The notes: generated by a model from the sequence alone, not told the origin. Numbered from the stretch's first letter, positions 1-8,518 are shown. The stretch is 64,000 bases of DNA from an uncultured Psychroserpens sp. (GCF_947503375.1 NZ_CANNDQ010000003.1:292612-356611), one strand, 5' to 3'. Numbers and translations are program-made.

Positions 1-2
1 TT

Positions 3-470
3 GCTTCTAAAATAGTGGTGCTAAATAACACCTTATTTGAAAACCCTATAGTGTTATTTTTAACGAGATACACAGACACATTGATATCACTTAGTGATAG
101 AACCGAACTATCCAAAAAACTAAAAGCTGATATATTCATTTCGATACATTGTAATCAAGCCATAAACAGAACAGCATCAGGAACAGAAGTTTTCATTCAT
201 CCTAAAAGCGAAGTGCAAGCCGAAGAATCTGCCTATTTAGGATTTATGATACAAAAAGGATTGGCAGATATACTTGGCATTAAAAACAGAGGATTAAAAT
301 ATGGAAATTTTCAGGTGTTACGAGATAACGACAATAGTAATGCAACGGTTCTTTTAGAACTTGGATTTTTATCTCAAACTGATGAGGCGATATATTTATC
401 TAAAGAAGAGTCTCAAAGTGCTGTTGCTTTGGTTATACTTCAATCGATTATTAAATTTTTGGGGTTATGA
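3..470 (+). CDS. N-acetylmuramoyl-L-alanine amidase (Amidase_3), 5'-truncated by window edge
   Basis: Zinc-dependent peptidoglycan amidase that cleaves the bond between N-acetylmuramic acid and L-alanine. The reading frame is open to the left edge, so the real start and the first zinc-binding motif are outside the window; a GTG at 15 is not a convincing start because coding similarity continues before it. Seen: the LTRYTDTxxSLSDR segment typical of Amidase_3, the SIHCN motif carrying a zinc-ligand histidine, and the LLELGFLS motif carrying the catalytic glutamate. By position it sits on an integrative element, where such amidases often help the transfer apparatus cross the cell wall; that role is inferred. 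It could also be an ordinary cell-wall gene if the element is shorter than I think. Confidence 0.85.
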   Translation, partial: ASKIVVLNNTLFENPIVLFLTRYTDTLISLSDRTELSKKLKADIFISIHCNQAINRTASGTEVFIHPKSEVQAEESAYLGFMIQKGLADILGIKNRGLKYGNFQVLRDNDNSNATVLLELGFLSQTDEAIYLSKEESQSAVALVILQSIIKFLGL

Positions 471-635
471 GTGAGTTTATGATTGCGATTGTTAAGATTT
501 TAAAAGAAATTTTAGTTGTGTTTTTTAATATTTTATTCCAAAAATGAAAATAGAATTAATGCTTTAGGGAAAGATTATAGATATAGTTATTCTTTAAAAT
601 ATTCAGGAGTGTTAAATGCTTTAAAAAATTGTTAG
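467..635 (+). pseudogene. Possible small membrane-peptide gene with a frameshift
   Basis: An ATG overlapping the amidase stop codon (ATGA) opens a 26-codon frame rich in Ile, Val, Leu and Phe that ends at TGA 545-547. Skipping one base after the A-run at 540-544 enters a second frame (546-635) with protein-like composition and 29 codons to TAG. Joined, they would encode about 55 residues: a hydrophobic helix followed by a polar tail. I do not recognise a family. It may be a broken gene, a 26-residue peptide, or chance. Confidence 0.3.
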
Positions 636-643
636 CTAACAAT
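628..643. promoter_or_regulatory. Perfect 16-bp palindrome upstream of the ABC-3C operon
   Basis: ATTGTTAGCTAACAAT reads the same on both strands. It lies 34-49 bases upstream of the TACATTTG promoter box and could bind a dimeric regulator of the operon. There is no candidate regulator next to it, so the role is inferred. Confidence 0.4.
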
Positions 644-676
644 CTATTAAACTATTTTTTAAATTAAAGAATTACT

Positions 677-684
677 TACATTTG
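677..684 (+). promoter_or_regulatory. TAnnTTTG promoter box of the ABC-3C operon
   Basis: TACATTTG matches the Bacteroidota -7 consensus exactly, with a T-run at 653-658 about 18 bases upstream as a weak -33 element. It ends only four bases before the ATG at 689, so the transcript would be nearly leaderless. Confidence 0.5.
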
Positions 685-688
685 TTTA

Positions 689-1513
689 ATGGGAAAAGGA
701 CCAAGAAATTATAGTCAACTAACAAGAACTAGACTTTTCAGTTTATCAGGTAACCAATGTGCATTTCCTGGTTGCCCTATAACTTTTACAAACCCAGAGA
801 ACGATACAAATCTTTCAAATATATGTCATATTGCAGGTGCAGAAAAAGGAGGAGAAAGATATGATCCTAATATGACTGATAAAGAAAGAGCTAGTTATGA
901 AAATTTAATTTTGCTATGTGCTAACCATCATCTTACAACTAATGATGTTTCAAAACACACGGTTTTATCATTAAAAAAGATGAAACAAGACCATGAGAAA
1001 GAAGTTTTGAGAAAAATTGGTGCATCAGATATTTTAAATAAATACCCTTCATCTTTAGCTTTGATTATTAATCACATCAGTTCAATAGACATAGAAAATG
1101 TCGATATGCTGACTTCAACTAATATTTATAGTCCTGATAAAAAAATCACTTATAATGAAGTTGTGGTTTATAAACCAATTCTTGAAGAGTATAAAGTTTA
1201 TCATGGAAAATTGAATAAAATTTACTCTGAAATTGAAAAGCAAGGTTCTTTTAAAAAAGAATTGCTTTTACAAAATATCAATAAATTATATTTAAAAGCC
1301 AAAGGAGAATTACTTGAAATAGATACTAGTATTGAAAACATTCGAAAAAATGCAGATAAATTAATTGAACTTGTCGAAAAATATTTATGGGAATTATATG
1401 AAAAAAGCCCAAATGCTAAAGAAGATATTCCTTTTGAAGCTGTAAATGTTGGTATGAAAATTATTATTGTTGATGCATTTGTTAGATGTAAAATTTTGGA
1501 GGAGCCTAAATGA
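689..1513 (+). CDS. HNH endonuclease effector of an ABC-three-component (ABC-3C) system
   Basis: Predicted nuclease effector of 274 residues, first gene of a three-gene operon. The N-terminal 90 residues form a zinc-dependent HNH fold: C24/C29, the C46-H47-I pair, N72 in ENL, and C77 with H80-H81. The remainder, residues about 95-274, is helical, resembles no enzyme I know, and by analogy with ABC-3C systems should be the C-terminal adaptor docking to the ATPase complex. The stop overlaps the next start (ATGA at 1510-1513), so translation is probably coupled. The gene has no convincing later start before the HNH motif, which supports the nearly leaderless start at 689. HNH assignment is direct from motifs; the antiphage or anti-plasmid role is known for the system class and inferred here. 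Confidence 0.75.
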   Translation: MGKGPRNYSQLTRTRLFSLSGNQCAFPGCPITFTNPENDTNLSNICHIAGAEKGGERYDPNMTDKERASYENLILLCANHHLTTNDVSKHTVLSLKKMKQDHEKEVLRKIGASDILNKYPSSLALIINHISSIDIENVDMLTSTNIYSPDKKITYNEVVVYKPILEEYKVYHGKLNKIYSEIEKQGSFKKELLLQNINKLYLKAKGELLEIDTSIENIRKNADKLIELVEKYLWELYEKSPNAKEDIPFEAVNVGMKIIIVDAFVRCKILEEPK

Positions 1514-1740
1514 TTTTAAATAAAGACATAAATCCAGAACATTCACTATATTTTATAGGTTCGTTAATTATTAATGAACTGATAAGGTCTGATGATAAAA
1601 ATTCCGATTTCTTAGAAGTATATCGTGGAATTCGAGATAATCATCCAATTACAATGAATATATTTACTCTCAGTTTAGATTGGTTGTTTCTAAATGGAGT
1701 TGTAGACATCAAAAAAGGAAAAATAGAAAAATGTTTCTAA
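1510..1740 (+). CDS. ABC-3C middle component (small, MC6-like)
   Basis: Protein of 76 residues without catalytic motifs. Its composition, with a helical LYFIGSLIINEL segment, a central ITMNIFTLSLDWLFLNG stretch and a lysine-rich end, resembles the small middle components (winged-helix-like connectors) of ABC-3C systems. The position is diagnostic: it lies between an HNH protein and a DUF2326-type ATPase, overlaps the upstream stop by four bases and the downstream ATG by ten. A GGAGGA Shine-Dalgarno-like run lies just upstream of its ATG, inside the HNH gene. Family assignment rests on size and context more than on sequence, so the subtype number is uncertain. Confidence 0.65.
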   Translation: MILNKDINPEHSLYFIGSLIINELIRSDDKNSDFLEVYRGIRDNHPITMNIFTLSLDWLFLNGVVDIKKGKIEKCF

Positions 1741-3428
1741 AGCTTTTAAAAATAGAAAATGATAAAAATATCATTAGAGATATTCCTTTTCATAAAGGAA
1801 TAAATTTAATTGTAGATGAAACTAACTCAGATAATGAACAAGAATCTGGTAATAATGTAGGGAAAACAACTGTTATAAGGCTTATCGATTTTTGTCTTGG
1901 TGGCAAAGGAAAAAACATTTATCAAGATCAAGAATTTAAAAGCAAAGGAAACAATGTAATTGAAACCTTTCTTAAAGGAAACAACATTATAATTACTTTA
2001 GTTCTAAAAGAAGATTTAGATGTTCCTAAATCAAGAGAAATTACAATACGTAGAAATTTTTTGGCTAGAAAAGAGAAAATCCAAGAAATAGATGGAGAGC
2101 CATTCAATGATGAAAATTTCAAAAAAGAATTAAAGAAATTAATTTTTCATTCGGAGAAACTAAAACCAACTTTCAGACAACTTATCGCCAAAAATATTCG
2201 AGATGAAAAAAACAGACTTGTTAATGCAGTAAAAGTATTGCATTTTAACACTACTGCTGATGAGTACGAACCATTATATCTTTTTTGGTTAGGTATCGAT
2301 TTGGATGATGCAGACAAGAAGCAACGATTACTTTCACAAAAGAAAATTGAAGAGAACTTACAAAAAAGATTACGCAAAGAGAGTAATCTATCTCAGATTA
2401 AACAATCATTAACTGTTGTTAATCGTTCAATTTCAGAATTGGAAATTACCAAGGAGAATTTCAATATAAATGAAAATTATGACAATGATTTATCGTCATT
2501 GAATACTATAAAATCTCAAATCAATAAAATTTCAACTGATATAAGTAAAACAGAAATAAGGAAAGAGCTCATTGAAGAAAGTAAATCCGAACTTGAAAAA
2601 GAATATTCTAATATTGATGCCTCACAGATTCAATTTTTATATGAAGAAGCTAAAATTTTAAATCCTTCAATCCAAAAGTCGTTTGAAGAAACATTGAATT
2701 TTCATAATTCAATGCTTTCAGAAAAAATTAATTTCATAACTGAAGAACTTCCTTCACTAAATGAATCAATAATATCCAAGAGGAGAGAGCTTCAAGAATT
2801 ATTAATTAACGAAGAAAAATTTACTACAAAGCTAAAAAAGTCAGGTGCAGTTTCAGAATTACAAGAAATAATTACAAGCCTTAACATAGCTTATGAAAAA
2901 AAAGGTAGTCTCGAAGAATTGAAAAGATTATGGGAGAAATCCATGGATAAGTTAGATGAAATTTCTGATGATTTGGATGAAATAGATAAATCAATTACTG
3001 ATAAAGACGGTTTAATACAAGAGAGAATATCCGAATTCAATAAGTATTTTTCATCAATTTCTAATAAGTTATACGGAGAACAGTTCGTTATGAGTTCTGA
3101 TAAATCAGAAAAAGGCTATGAATTAAATATAACAAGCCTTAGTGGAAATTTGGGAACGGGAAAAAAGAAAGGGCAAATTGCTGCTTTTGATTTAGCATAT
3201 ATTCAATTTGCTGATTCGCTTGATATTGAATCCCTACATTTCATTATTCATGACCAGATAGAAACAGTACATGGAAACCAAATTTTGAATTTGATGACTA
3301 CTATTATAAATGAAATAAATTGTCAGTATATAGCACCAGTTCTTAGGGATAAACTTCCGTCAGATATGAATATTTCCATTTATGAAGTATTAAAACTATC
3401 TCAAGAAAGTAAATTATTTAAAATCTAG
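1731..3428 (+). CDS. DUF2326/YydD-like ABC ATPase of the ABC-3C system
   Basis: SMC/Rad50-like ATPase of 565 residues that should power the three-component system and sense nucleic acid or a nucleoprotein. The N-terminal lobe has the Walker A segment GNNVGKTT near residue 45; the middle (about 195-440) is coiled-coil rich in Glu, Lys and Leu; the C-terminal lobe has a signature-like LSGNLGTGKKKGQ region and a Walker-B-like LHFIIHDQ segment typical of DUF2326, where the usual Asp-Glu is replaced by His-Asp. I start at ATG 1731, not at the TTG/GTG codons further upstream, because the family begins MFLKLxKI and the ten-base overlap with the middle component suits coupling. Third and last gene of the operon; the following 75 bases separate it from a convergent gene. 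Confidence 0.8.
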   Translation: MFLKLLKIENDKNIIRDIPFHKGINLIVDETNSDNEQESGNNVGKTTVIRLIDFCLGGKGKNIYQDQEFKSKGNNVIETFLKGNNIIITLVLKEDLDVPKSREITIRRNFLARKEKIQEIDGEPFNDENFKKELKKLIFHSEKLKPTFRQLIAKNIRDEKNRLVNAVKVLHFNTTADEYEPLYLFWLGIDLDDADKKQRLLSQKKIEENLQKRLRKESNLSQIKQSLTVVNRSISELEITKENFNINENYDNDLSSLNTIKSQINKISTDISKTEIRKELIEESKSELEKEYSNIDASQIQFLYEEAKILNPSIQKSFEETLNFHNSMLSEKINFITEELPSLNESIISKRRELQELLINEEKFTTKLKKSGAVSELQEIITSLNIAYEKKGSLEELKRLWEKSMDKLDEISDDLDEIDKSITDKDGLIQERISEFNKYFSSISNKLYGEQFVMSSDKSEKGYELNITSLSGNLGTGKKKGQIAAFDLAYIQFADSLDIESLHFIIHDQIETVHGNQILNLMTTIINEINCQYIAPVLRDKLPSDMNISIYEVLKLSQESKLFKI

Positions 3429-3503
3429 AAAACAAATTGGACACAATAAAGTATTGTGTAAATATTCATGTAAAATTACATTTCTGTTCAATTTTTTTCT
3501 AAG

Positions 3504-4622
3504 CTATAATTCAATTTTCCCCCAAACCAAAGGATGCTCACTAGCAGCAACATTTCTTTTAGAAACGGATTTGTAGATAGACCATTGCGGATGTTTTTCT
3601 GGCCACATCGCTTTGCGATTTAAGCCACTATCTTTCATCTTATTAAATAAAGTTGGAGAGAACAACATGTAATCTTTCTGCTTAATATTAACACCCATTC
3701 TGTAAGCACCTAATCTAAAGTAAGTACCATCGTTTCCCTTATCAATATCCACTTCAAAAGAGAGATGTTTTGTAATATCTTTTAAGTCTGTGTCTTGAAT
3801 TAAAGGCGATAAAGAATTACAATAAGATGGCGCGTTAAATGTACCTGCGATGATGACATTGGTTTTACCTTCAGCTATTAGCTTTTTATAAACTTCAGCA
3901 ATCTTATAAACTTGTTTTTTTCTAATCTTATCGGATAGCTTCCTGTCTTTTGTTGGCTTTTTTAGATAAGCATTTAATAACCAAATGGTTTCTTTTGATG
4001 GTGTGCTAATTTCATATTCAATCAAATTTTTATAGTCGTCATTAGTTGCTGCATTGATATTGTGAGTTCTAACTGCATCGAGATTATAGCCTTGGCGCAA
4101 TGCTATTCCCATTTCTAAACTATCCATATCATTGCCTTGAATCACAAAAGAGTGAGTAAAAGGTTTACAGTCAAATTCTGGTAGAATGAGCTGATTAAAG
4201 TCTTCAAATGAAACTCTATCCTCAATTTCTTGTAGCAGTAAAATATCTGGATTTACGTCGGCAATAACTTGTGCTTTATGTTGTGTTGCTTTAGGATGAA
4301 TAGGAACAGTTTGTAGTTTTATCCATCCATTCCAATCTGTGAGATTACCTGCTTTGTTGTCAATGGAATGGCTAAGACCTTTCATAAAGAGAAAACCTGC
4401 TTTTCGTCTCAAAACCGCATAAGGTCGCGGACTTGATTTTTCAAAACCTATTAAAAATGAGAGTTCTCTAATCCGATCTTGTTGGTTTAATGATTTAGAA
4501 GGTTCGACCATGAGTTTGTCGAGTTCTGTTGTCCAATCGGCAGTTAAATTTTCGGTTAGTTTTTCTAAAAGACTTCTGTCTCTGTGGAATAAGTTCTGAA
4601 CATTAAAAGTTGCTATTTTCAT
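3504..4622 (-). CDS. Endonuclease/exonuclease/phosphatase (EEP) superfamily protein with altered active site
   Basis: 372 residues with the EEP fold: N-terminal ATFNVQNLF (N7), QEIED with metal-ligand E132, and a KxDY segment near 316. Members hydrolyse phosphodiesters in DNA, RNA or lipids. Two usually conserved acidic positions differ: the normal GDFN motif reads GTFN (T261), and the normal SDH motif reads SEH (E362). The first loss usually removes the catalytic Asp, so activity is doubtful. It is the last gene of a leftward run with the HTH protein, the replication-type protein and the DnaC-like ATPase, 13 bases after the ATPase. It faces the ABC-3C operon. It may be element cargo or a degenerate nuclease. 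Confidence 0.7.
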   Translation of the reverse strand: MKIATFNVQNLFHRDRSLLEKLTENLTADWTTELDKLMVEPSKSLNQQDRIRELSFLIGFEKSSPRPYAVLRRKAGFLFMKGLSHSIDNKAGNLTDWNGWIKLQTVPIHPKATQHKAQVIADVNPDILLLQEIEDRVSFEDFNQLILPEFDCKPFTHSFVIQGNDMDSLEMGIALRQGYNLDAVRTHNINAATNDDYKNLIEYEISTPSKETIWLLNAYLKKPTKDRKLSDKIRKKQVYKIAEVYKKLIAEGKTNVIIAGTFNAPSYCNSLSPLIQDTDLKDITKHLSFEVDIDKGNDGTYFRLGAYRMGVNIKQKDYMLFSPTLFNKMKDSGLNRKAMWPEKHPQWSIYKSVSKRNVAASEHPLVWGKIEL

Positions 4623-4635
4623 AATTTCTAAATAT

Positions 4636-5292
4636 TTATTTTCGTTTATCGCTGGTGTCTTGATCGAATGCTATAAGATTGAATAATTCTCTCATGCGAC
4701 TGCGTACTCTATTGCCATATAAATCTTCCAATTCTTCAGCATTTAGATTTGTAGTTCCGTGTGTTTTTATATGATGGTTTATAAAAAGTTCATGACGTGA
4801 GAGTAAGATTTCGCCCATGACGTTACAGTCCTTTCCGTAGTGTCTTCCAATAGGTTCAACGCCTAAATCATCAAAACAGAAAAACTGTCTACAGCCATAA
4901 TCCTCGATGGTTTTATAGCCAATATGATTGAAGCCAAATACGATGTTTCTGGAAGGAATTAGGATGTAAGGTTTTTGTAACGGTACGATGTTTTTTAGCA
5001 AAATCATTAGGCTCGTTTTACCACAGCCAACAGGACCAGAAAGTAAAATGCCTTTATTTGGGTCAATCTCATTTTTCTCGCAATTTTCTTTGTCTTTTAT
5101 GAAATAATGGCAGAGTTTTAAGATGATTGGTCGGTCTTCTTCGTAGATTTTAAATTGGTTACCAAAGAGCATTTTTCCTTTAACATCGAGGTAGATTAAG
5201 ATTTTTTCAAAATCGTATATCACTTCTTTGCCATCAAACGTGCCAATGTCATACGTTTTGTGTTCTTCGACTATTTTACAAGGGTTGACCAT
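4636..5292 (-). CDS. DnaC/IstB-like AAA ATPase of the mobile element
   Basis: 218-residue P-loop ATPase. Walker A is GPVGCGKT (86-93), Walker B is FFCFDDLG (137-144), followed by sensor and arginine-finger segments near YGNRVRSRMRE. Proteins of this type load replicative helicase or assist transposition and are common beside excisionase-like genes in flavobacterial elements. The start overlaps the upstream gene by 17 bases, so they are probably translated together. Replication loading is inferred from family and context. Confidence 0.7.
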   Translation of the reverse strand: MVNPCKIVEEHKTYDIGTFDGKEVIYDFEKILIYLDVKGKMLFGNQFKIYEEDRPIILKLCHYFIKDKENCEKNEIDPNKGILLSGPVGCGKTSLMILLKNIVPLQKPYILIPSRNIVFGFNHIGYKTIEDYGCRQFFCFDDLGVEPIGRHYGKDCNVMGEILLSRHELFINHHIKTHGTTNLNAEELEDLYGNRVRSRMRELFNLIAFDQDTSDKRK

Positions 5293-5923
5293 AATCTTTG
5301 TTTTTATTGGTTCTCAGGTTGTCCGTTTTTTTTTGAACAGCATCTGTAGTTTCAAATTCGTTGGCTTTTAGCATCCAATTATTCGCTGTAGCATACCAAT
5401 CTTCAATTTTTATTTTGCCACCAATTTTCCATCCGATGCCTTGATAGTGGTTGTAGAATTTCTTGGCTTCATTAGCAGGCCATTTTTTCTTTTTAAAAAA
5501 ATCAATCACTTCAAATTCATTTTTTGGTAGCTTAGTTTTATTTATGTTTTCTATTTGTTTATTACTGTTTGTATTATGTATCAATGCTTGTTCAGTAGTT
5601 GTTTCAAACTCATTCACAGCTTGTTCAGAGGTTGTACCGAAATTGAACAACTTGATTTTACTGCCTTTATATGGATTGTGTGAAGGGAAATATTTTAGAT
5701 AATTCCATGAATCCATCTGTTTTAAACAGCGATGATAGGTTGCTGTCGAACCAATTTTTGAGAGTTCCATAACTTCTTGCCTGTCTATGTAAAATTCTTC
5801 TCGAAATCGGTTTAAATTCCAAAACTGAAACAAAGCCATATACAAGCTGACATGAGTTGTGTTTAGCCTTTTGTCTGCATAGAATTTTTGAAATACAGCA
5901 TTGAGATGTTTTATATAATTCAT
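5276..5923 (-). CDS. Replication-associated winged-helix-like protein of the element
   Basis: 215 residues. The N-terminal half (to about 90) has a helical, winged-helix-like pattern that resembles replication-initiator or transcriptional regulators (conserved THVSLYMALFQFW and STATYHRCLK segments). The C-terminal part (about 130-180), with a KKWPANEAKKFYNHY run and a DWYATANNWMLKA run, resembles the DnaT/DnaD-like tail seen next to DnaC-like loaders. It lies six bases after the HTH gene and overlaps the ATPase gene, which supports an initiator/loader pair. No catalytic motif is visible, and the exact function is not established. Confidence 0.6.
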   Translation of the reverse strand: MNYIKHLNAVFQKFYADKRLNTTHVSLYMALFQFWNLNRFREEFYIDRQEVMELSKIGSTATYHRCLKQMDSWNYLKYFPSHNPYKGSKIKLFNFGTTSEQAVNEFETTTEQALIHNTNSNKQIENINKTKLPKNEFEVIDFFKKKKWPANEAKKFYNHYQGIGWKIGGKIKIEDWYATANNWMLKANEFETTDAVQKKTDNLRTNKNKDYGQPL

Positions 5924-5929
5924 ACATAT

Positions 5930-6211
5930 TTATTCCGTTTTATGATGCACACGGTTGTTGTCCATAACCTTTTGGATTTCTTCGGAATCATAAAAAATAA
6001 TTCCACCAACCTTTGTATAGGGTAGTGTGCCTTTAATTCGAAGATTCTGGAGAGTGCCAGGGCTAATTTGCAGTAAGTCCATGAGTTCTGAAGATTTTAG
6101 ATATTTCTTCAGTTTACCTTGTGCTTGTTTACTTAATAGTTTTTTGATGTCGTCGAGCAATTCAAGTTTAAAATCTCTGAGATCATCTGTAGTAATAATT
6201 GTTGCTGGCAT
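5930..6211 (-). CDS. Excisionase-like helix-turn-helix protein
   Basis: 93-residue DNA-binding protein. After an N-terminal helical stretch, residues about 38-85 form a MerR/AlpA-type HTH_17 domain (SSELMDLLQISPGTLQNLR followed by the GTLPYTKVGG wing). Such proteins act as recombination directionality factors or as regulators of integrative elements. First gene of the leftward module; the 280 bases upstream hold no gene but contain a 16-bp sequence also found in front of the integrase. Confidence 0.7.
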   Translation of the reverse strand: MPATIITTDDLRDFKLELLDDIKKLLSKQAQGKLKKYLKSSELMDLLQISPGTLQNLRIKGTLPYTKVGGIIFYDSEEIQKVMDNNRVHHKTE

Positions 6212-6272
6212 AGTAGAACTATTTTTAGAAAAGAACTACCATTTTTCTTTCAACTAAAATGATAGTCCTTGA

Positions 6273-6288
6273 CCTGATTTGACTTTCG
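6273..6288. repeat. 16-bp sequence shared with the integrase upstream region (copy 1)
   Basis: CCTGATTTGACTTTCG occurs here, 62-77 bases upstream of the excisionase-like start, and in inverted orientation at 10731-10746 in front of the integrase. An extra TTGACCTG is found at 6269-6276 and 10718-10725. It may be a binding site for a shared element regulator or for the integrase/excisionase. The rest of 6212-6491 shows nothing else recognisable. Confidence 0.6.
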
Positions 6289-6491
6289 TTCTACAAATTT
6301 GAATAGTATTGATGGATTTTAATCACAAGTACGACCAGAGTACGGTCAAATTTTAACATTATTAAATTTGATGCTATTTGGTACGTTTTGGGGTTGTAAT
6401 AAGTGAATTTTAGATTTAAAAAAGAATATAATTGTAACAAAATTATGAAAGCAGGAGGTCAACCGTATGTGGTTAAAAAAAGGAAGATATT

Positions 6492-7322
6492 TTATTCTTC
6501 TGCGCTATCCATTTGTAGGAGTAAACCATTGGATAAATCATCCAAAAATTTGGTTCTGCTTATTTTTCGAGATTTGATTTCAGAGAATATTTTGTAGAAA
6601 TCCCCAAGGTCAAATTGTAATACTTTTTGTAACGCAATTGCTATTTCTTTTATGTCGACGTTTCCATTATTTATTACGCGATTATAATAAAGTGCATAGA
6701 TTAATTCTGTCAATGCAGATTTAGAAGATGTCCATTTTAGATTTGTATTATTTACGTAATTGGTTGAATTTCTATTTTTGATTTTATCAAGCCTTAATTT
6801 TAGGTAATTCATAAAAAGCTTGTAGGCTTTAATCTTACCTAAAAGCATATCACGTGGCGTACTAAAATCAGGATCTTGAAAATAGAATTTTGATGATGAG
6901 ATTGAAAAACGGTCTAAATGGCCTCTTGTGTAATATTGCTTATCAAAGTGATGGAGTTTAGCTTCAACATATTGGTTGAAATCAATATTGTATAAATAGA
7001 ACCGATTAAGCTTTCGAAGTTTTTTCTTTAAAGCTTTTTCTTGGTCTTGAACATTTGATTTTGGAAACTGAAGTTCAAAAGAACGTATTTCGGTATAATA
7101 GATAAGTTGAATTAAAGAGGTTTGTTTTTGATGTTTGAAGAATTCTACTTCCTTTGGAACTGAAACAAAATCCGTTTTAATAATAGCTTTTTTAAAATCA
7201 TTTAAAGTGTTGCGAGATAGAATTATGATTTGTCTGGACGTGTCAAGGATGGATAAAGAACTTTGTTCGATTTTTTCAAGTTCCTTAGTGTAGATAGTAT
7301 TGCGTAAAGTAAAATCCATCAC
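6492..7322 (-). CDS. RteC-family protein
   Basis: 276 residues resembling RteC, a DNA-binding regulator that controls excision genes in Bacteroides conjugative transposons. Seen: long N-terminal helical region, the YYTEIRSFELQFP segment, the FYLYNIDFNQYVEAKLHHFDK-like centre (split here for brevity), and the LTELIYALYYNRVINNG segment near residue 205. Its presence between the excisionase module and the integrase supports an integrative conjugative element. The DNA-target sequence cannot be read from this window. It is an isolated leftward gene with about 190 bases of intergenic sequence upstream. Confidence 0.7.
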   Translation of the reverse strand: MMDFTLRNTIYTKELEKIEQSSLSILDTSRQIIILSRNTLNDFKKAIIKTDFVSVPKEVEFFKHQKQTSLIQLIYYTEIRSFELQFPKSNVQDQEKALKKKLRKLNRFYLYNIDFNQYVEAKLHHFDKQYYTRGHLDRFSISSSKFYFQDPDFSTPRDMLLGKIKAYKLFMNYLKLRLDKIKNRNSTNYVNNTNLKWTSSKSALTELIYALYYNRVINNGNVDIKEIAIALQKVLQFDLGDFYKIFSEIKSRKISRTKFLDDLSNGLLLQMDSAEE

Positions 7323-7511
7323 AAAAGTTTAGTTATACACGCGGTGCCCAATAGATTATCTATTGACTTTTAATAGTATTTGGTAGATTTTAGGTTAGTT
7401 TAATAAAGATGGTTAGAAATACATAAATGAAGGACAATAAACTGTGTAAATTTTGCGTATTTGCTATGTGAATTTTATACACAATTCATAAATGCTATTG
7501 AGATTAGTTTA

Positions 7512-8426
7512 TTAATTCACTTTATCAATAAGTTCTTGTCTGCTCGAACAGTTTGATTTGTTAAAGATGTTAGAAGCGTGCTTTCTAACTGTACCATAGG
7601 ATATAAACATATTTTCAGCTATTTTTTTATAACTGTAGCCTTCTATTATCTGAAGTACAATTTCATTTTCTCTATTTGTAAGACCGTATAGGTCTGCAAT
7701 ATCTTGATCTAATTTGTAGGTGTTCTTTAATCGATATAAATAGCTATTTACTTCCATTATAGTAACGAAAAAAAATGATGACGTCATTATGGAATGCGTT
7801 ATGGGCTGAAAATCGCCGAAATAAGTTAATGCAGGAAGCATAACTAAAGAGAAAATTGAACTTAAACCTAGATTCGTTTGAATTTTAAAATAGCGGTCTC
7901 TTTTAGTTTTCTTTTTAATCACTAGAAAGAAATATACAATAAAAACTATGGAAAGTATAGTAGGGAAAATTAGAAATAGACTTCTAGCGAAATCTAGAGA
8001 GCCTGTATAGTAATAGGGGATTATAAAAAGTAATGCAAAACAAAGGGAAAGAATAATAATTAAGTTCTTTATTTTGAAAAATGTATTTGGTGTTTTAATA
8101 TTAAATTCTTTATATAAATACCAAACTAGATAGATGCACATTACAATTGAAATTGAATAAGTTATTATGTATTGAAGGAATCTAGGACCAGGAAAGTTAT
8201 CGTCTGGTAATAAACCATTCAAAAGATTATATAGTAGAAAAATAATAGCTAAAATTAGATATCGATACTTAGATTTAATGTTTTGACGCTTACCAAATCC
8301 AATATTAAAAAGTTGAAAAATTATGATTATGCTAATAACTATGCACAAGAAAAGCACCACCCAATGCATAGAAGAAGCGTAGGTGTATTCTGGGACAAAT
8401 CGATATTTTTGAATTAAGTAAAACAT
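7512..8426 (-). CDS. Membrane-anchored LuxR-type transcriptional regulator
   Basis: 304 residues. About seven hydrophobic helices fill residues 20-225, with no recognised sensor domain. A LuxR/GerE helix-turn-helix follows at about 240-304, with LTNRENEIVLQIIEGYSYKKIA and ISYGTVRKHASNIFNK as core pieces. The regulator would bind DNA while tethered in the inner membrane and could respond to a small molecule or membrane state. It is divergent from the PLP enzyme gene 92 bases away, so that gene is its most likely target. Both lie inside the element, between RteC and the integrase, and look like cargo. Confidence 0.75.
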   Translation of the reverse strand: MFYLIQKYRFVPEYTYASSMHWVVLFLCIVISIIIIFQLFNIGFGKRQNIKSKYRYLILAIIFLLYNLLNGLLPDDNFPGPRFLQYIITYSISIVMCIYLVWYLYKEFNIKTPNTFFKIKNLIIILSLCFALLFIIPYYYTGSLDFARSLFLIFPTILSIVFIVYFFLVIKKKTKRDRYFKIQTNLGLSSIFSLVMLPALTYFGDFQPITHSIMTSSFFFVTIMEVNSYLYRLKNTYKLDQDIADLYGLTNRENEIVLQIIEGYSYKKIAENMFISYGTVRKHASNIFNKSNCSSRQELIDKVN

Positions 8427-8518
8427 ATAACCACATGTACAACAATATTTTAACTTAAAATTCCGAGAGTACTAAATATAACTTATCTTAGTGTGAATCA
8501 AAAATTATAAATCGTAAA

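Noticed and set aside
1680..1730. Longer N-terminus of the ABC ATPase
   Set aside because: These codons lie inside the middle-component gene and encode residues unlike the family start; ATG 1731 fits.
689..3428. Lamassu-type defence operon
   Set aside because: The small middle protein and the DUF2326-like ATPase of 565 residues suit ABC-3C better than an SMC-type LmuB.
3441..3459. Strong terminator between the ATPase and EEP genes
   Set aside because: ACACAAT and ATTGTGT form only a seven-pair AT-rich stem without a proper T-run directly after it.
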